A stretch of DNA of 44,954 nucleotides, taken from positions 1 to 44,954 of the forward strand of contig JAEUWI010000055.1 in NCBI GenBank assembly GCA_016791475.1. The letters are read 5' to 3'. Position 1 is the stretch's first letter. Each line of letters starts with the position of its first letter. The stretch comes from Candidatus Hydrogenedentota bacterium. Its GTDB lineage: Bacteria > Hydrogenedentota > Hydrogenedentia > Hydrogenedentales > JAEUWI01. Positions 7,585 through 14,511 of this stretch are shown here, in pieces. Below the pieces are notes generated by a model. That model searched no databases, had not been told where the DNA came from, and saw only the letters and a list, made by a program, of their open reading frames with translations. A program made the translations under genes and the position numbers.

Positions 7585-8724
7585 TCAGGGATGGGGTGCG
7601 GAAGCTTGCCCTCGATACTGCGGCGCCAATTCAGGGAAGGGTGCCCGACGGCACGTGGCCGGAGCCGACGTGCCGGCGAAATGGGCCGAAGCCGCTTCAA
7701 GAAGCACCGCGAAATCCTCGGTAAGTTGGTCGTGCCCGCCCTGTCGCACGTGAATCTGGTTATTCCCGCCCGCACCGAGATAATCGTAGACCGGCTGCGC
7801 CGCCTGCCACCCGTGCTGCGTGCCCTCGGGATTGGCCCACTGATCGCCGAAGGCGTCCGTCGAAAGTACCGGTCGGGGTGCGATGATCGCCCGCAGAAAA
7901 TGTTGATCAAACGGCAGGGTGCTCACGTTGTCGCCAAAACGCCCGAAATCCGCCTGAAACCAGCTCTTGAAGCGCGCGGGCTCCGTGATGAGCTTGAGCG
8001 TCTCTATGCCCTTCGGCGCATGGCGAAACACCGCCGCGCCGCCCGCGCCCGATCCGTTCGGCGCTACAAAGGCAAACCGCTCGTCCAGCGCACCCGCGAG
8101 CAGCGCCGCCTTGCCCGTCCGCGAATGCCCGGTGATCACCGTTCGCTTCGGGTCTATCTCGGGAAGGGTCACCAGATAATCCAGCGCGCGGCACGCGCCC
8201 CAGGCCCACACGGCGATGCTGCCCCAGTCGCACTCGGGATAGGCCAATTGCGCCGGGCCCGCTTCGTCGTAGCCTTCCGTGTCGGGATCAAGGCTGGTCT
8301 GGTCGAGGCAGGCAAAGGCAAAGCCCGCCCCATTCGCCGCCGGGGCATGCTCTCCGCCCAGACCAAAGCGCAAGATCAGCGGCATCGGCCCCGACGACCC
8401 TGAGGGAAGATAGAGATGCACCGTCGTGCTCAGGGATTGCTCCGGACCGAATTTAATCTTTACCGACTGAAACGTGGAAGCCCCCTCGAAATGCGTCCCC
8501 GACTCCAGCACCGCGTCCAGCGCCACATTCCCCGGCGCAGGGGGCACGTGGCCATACTCGTATTTCAAAAGCAGCTCCAGCATCTCCCCACGGCGCGCGG
8601 GCCATTCATCCGGCGACGCCACACGGCGTCCATCGAGGTACTGGAAGGGATCGGGAAGCTCCGTAGTAGCGGGGAGGGAATCGGGGCCGCCGATGAGGGC
8701 GAGTAGGCAGATGATAAGGTTCAT
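7585..8724 (-). CDS. secreted glucuronoyl esterase-like protein (CE15 type)
   Basis: This exported alpha/beta hydrolase of about 379 residues resembles carbohydrate esterase family 15, which cleaves esters between lignin alcohols and glucuronic acid on xylan. After a signal peptide (MNLIICLLALIGG) come LPDPFQYLDGRRV, the nucleophile motif GHSRTGKAALL (Ser near residue 196), an oxyanion-side SGAGG and the C-terminal His in GGHDQL near 329. The start at 8724 has GGAG twelve bases upstream and gives a good signal peptide; an ATG at 8784 would add 20 polar residues. The C-terminal tail after FAGTSAP is Pro/Arg-rich and not conserved in the family. It fits the polysaccharide-degrading character of the region, though substrate is inferred. 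Confidence 0.8.
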   Translation of the reverse strand: MNLIICLLALIGGPDSLPATTELPDPFQYLDGRRVASPDEWPARRGEMLELLLKYEYGHVPPAPGNVALDAVLESGTHFEGASTFQSVKIKFGPEQSLSTTVHLYLPSGSSGPMPLILRFGLGGEHAPAANGAGFAFACLDQTSLDPDTEGYDEAGPAQLAYPECDWGSIAVWAWGACRALDYLVTLPEIDPKRTVITGHSRTGKAALLAGALDERFAFVAPNGSGAGGAAVFRHAPKGIETLKLITEPARFKSWFQADFGRFGDNVSTLPFDQHFLRAIIAPRPVLSTDAFGDQWANPEGTQHGWQAAQPVYDYLGAGGNNQIHVRQGGHDQLTEDFAVLLEAASAHFAGTSAPATCRRAPFPELAPQYRGQASAPHP

Positions 8725-8785
8725 GCGTAGATTTGCTCCGAATGTTGATGACTCACACGTAGCCAGAGTGCCATTTATTCCCATC

Positions 8786-8813
8786 TTGCCGCCACCTTGC
8801 CGTAATGTATAAT
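8786..8813 (+). promoter_or_regulatory. promoter of the hicB-like gene
   Basis: TTGCCG (8786-8791) and a perfect TATAAT (8808-8813) are 16 bp apart, and the start codon lies about 30 nt after the predicted transcription start. The AT-rich stretch stands out against its surroundings. Confidence 0.6.
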
Positions 8814-8849
8814 TAAAAAGCGAAAATAGAATGCCCGGTCGAGGAGGTC

Positions 8850-9080
8850 ATGGAATGGAGAAGTCAAGTGCGGAATTACACGTTTGTTGTCGAGCGTTGC
8901 GCGGATACAAATCTCTTGGTGGGCTACGTGCCCGGTTTTCCCGGCGCGCATAGCCAGGGAGAAACAATGGAAGAGCTTCGTGAAAACATGCAGGAAGTGA
9001 TCTCAATGCTGCTGGAGGATGGGGAGCCCGCCCTTGAATCCGATTTCGCAGGCACGCAGACGGTGAGTGTGGGGCTTTAG
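8850..9080 (+). CDS. HicB-family antitoxin-like protein, no HicA partner
   Basis: This 76-residue protein has the HicB partial RNase-H-like fold: a strand pair YTFVVERCADTNLLVGYVPGFPGAHSQGET, then the helix MEELRENMQEVISMLLEDGE. HicB proteins neutralise the RNase HicA, normally encoded directly upstream. Here no HicA-like ORF lies on either side; upstream is only a 65-bp promoter region, and downstream is repeat-rich noncoding DNA. It lacks a C-terminal DNA-binding domain, so it cannot autoregulate in the usual way. AGGAGG lies just before the ATG. It may be a solo HicB, common in genomes, or the remnant of a lost pair. Confidence 0.8.
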   Translation: MEWRSQVRNYTFVVERCADTNLLVGYVPGFPGAHSQGETMEELRENMQEVISMLLEDGEPALESDFAGTQTVSVGL

Positions 9081-9172
9081 ATGCCGCTCCTTTCGACCTC
9101 TTACTTTGCCACGCAATTCGCGTTTAGTTGCGTTCATTCGCGGCTCGCAATCTCGTCCGCTTTATCTCCGAT

Positions 9173-9215
9173 GAATTTGCGCAAATTTGCGTAAATTTGC
9201 GGTTCAATTCCTGGG
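9173..9215. repeat. 10-bp repeat (AAATTTGCGN)3 ending in GGTTCAATTC
   Basis: GAATTTGCGC, AAATTTGCGT and AAATTTGCGG lie head to tail and lead into TTCAATTCC. The preceding 50 bp contain looser copies (TTCATTCGCGG). Related runs occur at 10786-10819 and 18555-18591. The repeat sits between the 3' ends of the convergent hicB-like and DUF1501 genes. Confidence 0.85.
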
Positions 9216-9241
9216 ACTGTTACCGCCAACGGCGCCCCACC

Positions 9242-10687
9242 CTACGCCAGAATGTCCCCAATTACATTCCCATGCACGTCCGTAAGCCTTCGGTCGATTC
9301 CGTTATGCCGCACCGTCAGCCGTCGGTGGTCAATGCCCAGCAGATGCAGCACCGTCGCGTGCAGATCATAGCCATACGTCACATTTTCCACCGCCTTGTA
9401 GGACCACTCATCGCTCGCGCCGTAGGTCACGCCCCCCTTGATACCGCCTCCCGCAAGCCACGACGTGAACGTGAAGGGATTGTGATCACGGCCCGCGCTA
9501 CCCTGGCTGCATGGCATGCGACCAAACTCCGTGGTCCAGATTACGATCGTATCGTCCAGCATGCCCCGTGACTTCAGATCCTTCAACAGACCGGCCGCGG
9601 GCTTGTCCATACTCGCCGCCATCTCGCCATGATCCTTGTGCAAATCTTCGTGGGAATCCCAGTTGCGGCGGGGGAAAGCATTGTCCGCGCCACTCCACAC
9701 CTGGACAAAACGAACACCCCGCTCCAGCATCCGCCGCGCCACCAGACAATTCCGGCCAAAGTCCTCCGTCACGGGACTGTCCATGCCATAAAGCGTCTTG
9801 GTCGCATCCGTCTCGCCCGTCAGGTCCAGCACCTCCGGCGCCGTCACCTGAAGTCGCGCGGCCAATTCATAGCTCTCGATTCGCGCGTCCAGCCGCGAGT
9901 CCCCCTCGCGCTCCGCCAGGTGCATGCGATTCAGCTTCTCCAGGACGTCCAATCCTTCCGCATCGCTCTGCGGCGTGACGTATTCGCCACTCGGCGGAAA
10001 AAGATCCGCAATGGGATTCGCCTTGGCGGGCTGGATGAGCGTTCCCTGAAAGTTCGAAGGAAGAAAACCCGCGCCCCAGTTCTTCGGGCCGCCCGGACCA
10101 AAGCCCCGCGCGTCTGGCAACACCACAAACGTAGGGAGGTTGTCCGTCTCGCTGCCGAGACCATACGTTACCCAGGAGCCCATGCTTGGAAATCCGGGCA
10201 AGAGGTAACCCGTCGTCTGCATAAAGGTGGCCGGGCCATGCACATTCGACTTTGCCACCATCGCGGGGAGAAAGGCCATGTCATCCGCGCAGGTCGCCAA
10301 ATGGGGCACCAGATCGCTGATCCACTTCCCGCACTCGCCCCGTTGCTTCCACCCCCACGGCGAAGGCATCACCACGCCCGCATCGCTCTGAAACAACTCC
10401 ACCTTGCCACCGGGCTCGAAAGGCTGACCAGCCCGCTTGATCAACTCGGGCTTATAATCAAAAGTGTCGCACTGGCTCGCCGCGCCCGACATGAAAAGCT
10501 GGATCACGCGCTTCGCTTTTGGCGCATGATGCAGCCCCAGCGGCAACCCGGGCGCGGGGCTGGCAAAAGCCCCATCCCGCGCAAGCAAATGGGCCAGGGC
10601 AATACCGCCCAGACCACCGCCGGATTTCCAAAGGAACTCGCGGCGCGAAAGGGAGCGGGGAAAATACTCCTTAGACAAGTTTTTCAT
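9242..10687 (-). CDS. Tat-exported DUF1501 protein
   Basis: This 481-residue exported protein of the DUF1501 family is related to the sulfatase/alkaline phosphatase fold and is always numerous in Planctomycetes-type bacteria. The twin-arginine signal SRREFLWKSGGGLGGIAL sits at residues 13-30. DUF1501 landmarks follow: KRVIQLFMSGAASQCDTFDYKPEL, a G-rich substrate-side segment, TIVIWTTEFGRMPCSQG, GRDHNPFTFTSWLAGGGIKGG and the C-terminal DLHATVLHLLGIDH. The ATG at 10687 has GGA six bases upstream. Its usual partner, a PSCyt1/DUF1549/DUF1553 protein, is encoded upstream on the same strand, but here a repeat-bounded GxxExxY gene separates them. The activity is unproven in the family; sulfated-polysaccharide processing is the common guess. 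Confidence 0.88.
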   Translation of the reverse strand: MKNLSKEYFPRSLSRREFLWKSGGGLGGIALAHLLARDGAFASPAPGLPLGLHHAPKAKRVIQLFMSGAASQCDTFDYKPELIKRAGQPFEPGGKVELFQSDAGVVMPSPWGWKQRGECGKWISDLVPHLATCADDMAFLPAMVAKSNVHGPATFMQTTGYLLPGFPSMGSWVTYGLGSETDNLPTFVVLPDARGFGPGGPKNWGAGFLPSNFQGTLIQPAKANPIADLFPPSGEYVTPQSDAEGLDVLEKLNRMHLAEREGDSRLDARIESYELAARLQVTAPEVLDLTGETDATKTLYGMDSPVTEDFGRNCLVARRMLERGVRFVQVWSGADNAFPRRNWDSHEDLHKDHGEMAASMDKPAAGLLKDLKSRGMLDDTIVIWTTEFGRMPCSQGSAGRDHNPFTFTSWLAGGGIKGGVTYGASDEWSYKAVENVTYGYDLHATVLHLLGIDHRRLTVRHNGIDRRLTDVHGNVIGDILA

Positions 10688-10785
10688 TCTGCATCCAACC
10701 CGCGCCGTAAGGCGCAAACGATTGATTCACCACGAAGGCACGAAGAGCACGAAGAAGAAAAAGTAAAAAGGTAACACTATCTTAT

Positions 10786-10819
10786 TCGAGTTCATTCGTG
10801 TCCATTCGTGGTTCAATTC
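10786..10819. repeat. 10-bp repeat (TTCATTCGTG) ending in GGTTCAATTC
   Basis: TTCATTCGTG and TCCATTCGTG lie in tandem followed by GTTCAATTC. The layout matches the AAATTTGCGG repeats at 9173 and 18555, with TTCGTGG in place of TTTGCGG. It lies just beyond the 3' end of the GxxExxY gene. Confidence 0.75.
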
Positions 10820-10853
10820 TTTCCAATAGCTTTGGCGCATGTTGTCCACTTCG

Positions 10854-11225
10854 CTACAACACCATCCGCTTTATGCCATCTTTCAAACGCACTTCATTGA
10901 AATTCAATAAGAGGCCAACAGATTTGTTCGCAAGCTTCATGTAGGTCAGCAACTGGGCTTCAAAGATAGGAACGAGTTCCGCTACGCTCTTCAACTCCAG
11001 CACCAGCGACTCTTCGACAAGGAGGTCTATGCGATATCCACATTCCACATCCAGGCCCTTGTACATCACCTTCACCGGCGCCTCAATTCGATGGGGAATT
11101 CCCTGCAACGTCAGCTCATGGGACAAGCAAGCCCTGTAGGTGGATTCCAGGAGTCCGGGACCCAGTTCTTTGTGAACTTCGATCGCACAGCCGATAACTC
11201 GATTGGATAGTGTGTCAAACTGCAC
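10854..11225 (-). CDS. GxxExxY protein (PD-(D/E)XK-like)
   Basis: This 123-residue protein carries the naming motif GLLESTY and belongs to the GxxExxY family, which maps to a PD-(D/E)XK nuclease-like Pfam family. The nuclease-type core is recognisable: E14 near the N-terminal helix, then RIDLLVEESLVLELKSV with D and E-x-K spacing, and a closing QLLTYMKLANKSVGLLLNF helix-strand. It starts with GTG at 11225, with AAAGG nine bases upstream. The function is unknown; these genes occur in many copies in some genomes. This copy is enclosed by inverted CACGAAG repeats and splits a conserved gene pair, so it looks inserted. Codon use is less GC-biased than its neighbours. Confidence 0.88.
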   Translation of the reverse strand: MQFDTLSNRVIGCAIEVHKELGPGLLESTYRACLSHELTLQGIPHRIEAPVKVMYKGLDVECGYRIDLLVEESLVLELKSVAELVPIFEAQLLTYMKLANKSVGLLLNFNEVRLKDGIKRMVL

Positions 11226-11303
11226 GGTATTACCCTTTCCTCTTGTTGCCTTCTTTCTCTTCCCTTCGTGAACTTCGTGCTCTTCGTGGTGAAAAACTCC
11301 CTC

Positions 11304-14282
11304 TCAATCCACAAACATAAACTCATTGCTATTCAATATCACCCGACACGCCGCCGCCATGCCATTCTTCTCCGCATAAGGCGCCAGCGCCACCAGCTCC
11401 TCCGCACTCGGTCCACGGTTCAGGGCGATCCGGTAGGCCGCCTCAACCTGCGCCGAAACCGTCGCGCCACCCTGCGCCACCCGCTCCGCAAAATACGCCG
11501 CTTGCCGCACCGTGACGGGATTATTCAGCATCGAAAGCGCCTGAATCGCCGTCAGGGTCTGGTTGCGCACCGGCACACTCTGCGAAGGATCCGCGCAGTC
11601 CATGTTCGTCATGAAGGGATCCGGCACGCTGCGCACCACAAAACGATAAATCGATCGCCGGAAGCCCGAGGGATCCGCCGGGTCGAACTCCGCATACTTG
11701 TAGCGCGGGGAGTGGTCGTCCTCGAAGACAAAGAAGTTCACGCCCGGCCCGCCCATGCTCAGGTCGAGCTTGCCGCTCACCGCCAGCGTCGCATCGCGCA
11801 GCGCTTCGGCCTCCAGTTGACGACGGTTCATGCGCCACAAAAACTGATTGCCGCCATCCAACGATTCGAAAGTCGGATTGGACGCGGAAGACTGTCGATA
11901 CGTCGCGCTGGTCACGATCTGGCGATGAAGCCATTTCAGCGATTGGCCATTTTTCAGAAATTCCGCCGCAAGCCAGTCCAGCAATTCGGGATGGGTCGGT
12001 GGCGCGCCCATGCGGCCAAAATCGTTCGGCGTGGAGACAATTCCCTGACCAAAGTGATAGTGCCACACACGGTTGACGATGGAACGCCACGGCAGCGGAT
12101 TGCGTTCATCGGTCAGCCAATGGGCCAGCGCCGCGCGCCGTTCGGATTCGTCGCCCGACACCCCAAAGCGACTTTCAAGACCCGCAATACAGCCCACCGT
12201 GCCGGGGCCCACTTCCGGTCCCGGCGTCTTTTCGCTGCCCCGAATCAGCAGGTGGATCGGGCGCACCGCTTCCGGTGGGGCAAAATTGCCATTCCGGGCA
12301 TAGCGACTCGTACCAGCAAAGACCTTGCGCGGCTCGGGCAAGGCATCCCACGCAGCAGTGGCCTCCGCCAGCGCATGTTGATTCTCTTCATAGCCCGCGC
12401 GGTCGCCCTCCGGCAAAAGGCCGAGCGTGATCGTCTCCCGTTCCGCCTTCAGCGTGGCCACCGCGCGCTCGATCGCGGCAATGGTCGCCGCTTCGGGTCG
12501 CTCCACTCCGGGTGCTTCCAGGCGCTGGTGGCTGTCATAACCATCCACAAGATAGGCGGTGTTCCAGCGGCCGCCATCGATGCTGTCCAGCGCCGACACC
12601 CCCTTTCCCGATGCGACATTCGCGCCGCCGCTGTAGATCTCCAATTCCGCCAGCGCAAAAACATAGTCCTCCAGACGCTTGAAGAGCCGCGTCGCCGTCA
12701 CGCGCACATAGCGCCCCGACACACCCTTTCCGTCCAGCTCCACCGCATGGTCCGTGCGAAAGCCATGCTCTGTTTCCGTGTAGTCCGCAATCACCACCGG
12801 CGAAGTAAACGCACCATCCTCCGAAGCCTCCACCTTGAAGCGCAGCGGAAAGCCGAAGCCCGGTGTATCCGTGAAGTCCACTGGCCGCGCGGGAACCAGA
12901 CGTATCTTCTCCAGCGGCATGGAAGCGCCCAAATCGACCTGTACCCACTTGGTTTCATCGGCGCGTGTTTCAATCGCGCTGTGATAGCCGTTCGTCGGAC
13001 TGTCCTTTCGCGACAATTCCTCCAGGCGCGTCTCAAGCGGCTTCAGCGCCTCATTCACAGCAACAAGATCGGGGGAAGTCAGCGCCTTAAGTTGCGCCTT
13101 GAACCGTTCATCAGCGCGAAGCAGTCCATCCCGAACTTTTGCAATCTCGAGACGCTTTCGATGCACTGCGGGGTCATCGTCAAAATCGCGATCCGCCCGA
13201 TCGATGCCCGCGAATACCGCCTGGAGGCTGTAATAGTCTTCCTGGCTGATCGGGTCGAACTTGTGATCGTGGCAACGCGCGCAACCCGCCGTCAGACTCG
13301 ACACCGACGCCATCACCGTGCTCACGATATCGTCCCGATCCAGGTTGCGCGTGATCGCCTTGTCTATCGTGCCCTCGCGCAATTCCACATGCCCCACAAA
13401 GTCCCAGGGCCCCGCCGCGAGAAAGCCCAGCGCCACCGTTGCCTGTGGGTCATCGGGATAAAGCGCGTCCCCCGCGATCTGCTCTTGAATAAAGCGACCA
13501 TAGGGCTTGTCCCCGTTCAGCGCATTAATCACGTAATCCCGATAGGGCCACGCGTTTTCCCGTCGCTTGTCTTTGTCATAGCCATGGGTGTCGCCATAAT
13601 GGGCGACGTCGAGCCAGTGTCGCGCCCACCGCTCGCCATAGCGCGGCGATGCCAGCATCACGTCCACCAGCCGCTCCCAGGCATCCGGTCGTGCGTCGCG
13701 GATAAACGCATCCACTTCCTCCGGTGTGGGGGGGAGGCCCAGCAGATCGAAAGAAAGTCGCCGGATGAGGGTGCGCCGATCCGCCTCGGGCGAAGGCGTC
13801 AGGCCCCTTTCCACCTGCGCCGCGCGAATGAACTGATCGATGGGATTTCGGCTCCAGGTGTCCCCTTCAATGGCCGGCGGCGCACTTTCCTGCAAGGGTT
13901 CAAAAGCCCAGTGTCCCGTCCACGGCGCGCCCTCCTCAATCCACCGGATGAGGGTCTGCTTCTCTTCCTCGCTGAGGGGCTTAGGGGCGTCGGCGGGTGG
14001 CATCACCTCCTCCGCGTCCGTCGTGGTGACGCGGTGGAACAATGTACTCTTCGCCGTGTCGCCCGGCACAACCGCGATATTGCCCGACTTCAGCGGCCCA
14101 AACAGCCCCTCTTTCTGATCGAGGCGCAACCCCGCCTTACGGTGTTCCGCGTCAGGACCGTGGCAGGTGAAGCACTTCGACGCGAGAACAGGCAGCACAT
14201 CGCGGGAATAATGCACCGGAGCATCGGCCGCGAATGCGGAAGCAACGCCAAAGAGGACGACAACCATGAAAGCCCGAAACAT
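11304..14282 (-). CDS. exported PSCyt1-DUF1549-discoidin-DUF1553 protein
   Basis: This 992-residue secreted multidomain protein is typical of Planctomycetes-type bacteria. A signal peptide (MFRAFMVVVLFGVASAFA) is followed by a cytochrome-c-like PSCyt1 domain with haem motif CFTCH at residues 37-41 and a candidate Met ligand in EVMPPADAP. DUF1549 spans about 140-340, with a second haem-like motif CARCHDHKFDP. A discoidin (F5/8C) fold of about 110 residues (WVQVDLGASMPLEKIRLV to ALAELEIYSG) is inserted near 440-550. DUF1553 begins near 700 (ALAHWLTDERNPLPWRSIVN). Such proteins pair with DUF1501 proteins and are thought to act on polysaccharides by oxidation or hydrolysis, which remains unproven. 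The discoidin insert probably binds carbohydrate. Confidence 0.9.
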   Translation of the reverse strand: MFRAFMVVVLFGVASAFAADAPVHYSRDVLPVLASKCFTCHGPDAEHRKAGLRLDQKEGLFGPLKSGNIAVVPGDTAKSTLFHRVTTTDAEEVMPPADAPKPLSEEEKQTLIRWIEEGAPWTGHWAFEPLQESAPPAIEGDTWSRNPIDQFIRAAQVERGLTPSPEADRRTLIRRLSFDLLGLPPTPEEVDAFIRDARPDAWERLVDVMLASPRYGERWARHWLDVAHYGDTHGYDKDKRRENAWPYRDYVINALNGDKPYGRFIQEQIAGDALYPDDPQATVALGFLAAGPWDFVGHVELREGTIDKAITRNLDRDDIVSTVMASVSSLTAGCARCHDHKFDPISQEDYYSLQAVFAGIDRADRDFDDDPAVHRKRLEIAKVRDGLLRADERFKAQLKALTSPDLVAVNEALKPLETRLEELSRKDSPTNGYHSAIETRADETKWVQVDLGASMPLEKIRLVPARPVDFTDTPGFGFPLRFKVEASEDGAFTSPVVIADYTETEHGFRTDHAVELDGKGVSGRYVRVTATRLFKRLEDYVFALAELEIYSGGANVASGKGVSALDSIDGGRWNTAYLVDGYDSHQRLEAPGVERPEAATIAAIERAVATLKAERETITLGLLPEGDRAGYEENQHALAEATAAWDALPEPRKVFAGTSRYARNGNFAPPEAVRPIHLLIRGSEKTPGPEVGPGTVGCIAGLESRFGVSGDESERRAALAHWLTDERNPLPWRSIVNRVWHYHFGQGIVSTPNDFGRMGAPPTHPELLDWLAAEFLKNGQSLKWLHRQIVTSATYRQSSASNPTFESLDGGNQFLWRMNRRQLEAEALRDATLAVSGKLDLSMGGPGVNFFVFEDDHSPRYKYAEFDPADPSGFRRSIYRFVVRSVPDPFMTNMDCADPSQSVPVRNQTLTAIQALSMLNNPVTVRQAAYFAERVAQGGATVSAQVEAAYRIALNRGPSAEELVALAPYAEKNGMAAACRVILNSNEFMFVD

Positions 14283-14511
14283 GCAGGCAAAGTCTCCAAT
14301 AGAAAAAAGTCAATACCACAGCGTGGATAAACTATAGACCACCGCCCCCGCGCAATCAACGCGTCGGACCAAAGCCGTCGCGCCATCCGAGGTCAGTTTT
14401 CAGCCTAGTTTTACGCGCGGGTTTAATTGGACATGAACCTCGTCAAGAACTTACACTGCGGGTCTTGTCGAGTTTTAATTGAATTTACCGCTCGACGTGG
14501 GAGCAATGACA
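14283..14511. promoter_or_regulatory. divergent intergenic region between the PSCyt1 and GH42-like genes
   Basis: This 229-bp region must hold promoters for both directions. Toward the plus strand TTGGAC (about 14428) and TTACAC are 18 bp apart, a weak candidate. The inverted repeat GTCGAG (14467-14472) and CTCGAC (14491-14496) lies just before the plus-strand start and may be an operator. No ORF of note is present. Confidence 0.3.

Larger units (their letters stand above)
10726..11293. mobile_element. putative GxxExxY cassette with TTCACCACGAAG inverted ends
   Basis: TTCACCACGAAG at 10726-10737 is exactly repeated in inverse orientation at 11282-11293. Inside each end the CACGAAG motif recurs at about 9-bp spacing: CACGAAGGCACGAAGAGC on the left, CTTCGTGAACTTCGTGC on the right. 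The 568-bp span holds only the GxxExxY gene and an ATTCGTG repeat. It separates the DUF1501 and PSCyt1 genes, which normally abut. No transposase is encoded and no target duplication was confirmed. Confidence 0.5.

Noticed and set aside
9081-9194. 37-codon frame starting MPLLS right after the HicB-like gene, considered as a HicA remnant
   Set aside because: Apart from the first residues it shows no double-stranded RNA-binding-like HicA pattern and runs into the 10-bp repeat.
11268-14330. 1020-codon plus-strand open frame
   Set aside because: It mirrors the PSCyt1-DUF1553 gene; long antisense frames are expected in GC-rich DNA and no domain is recognisable.
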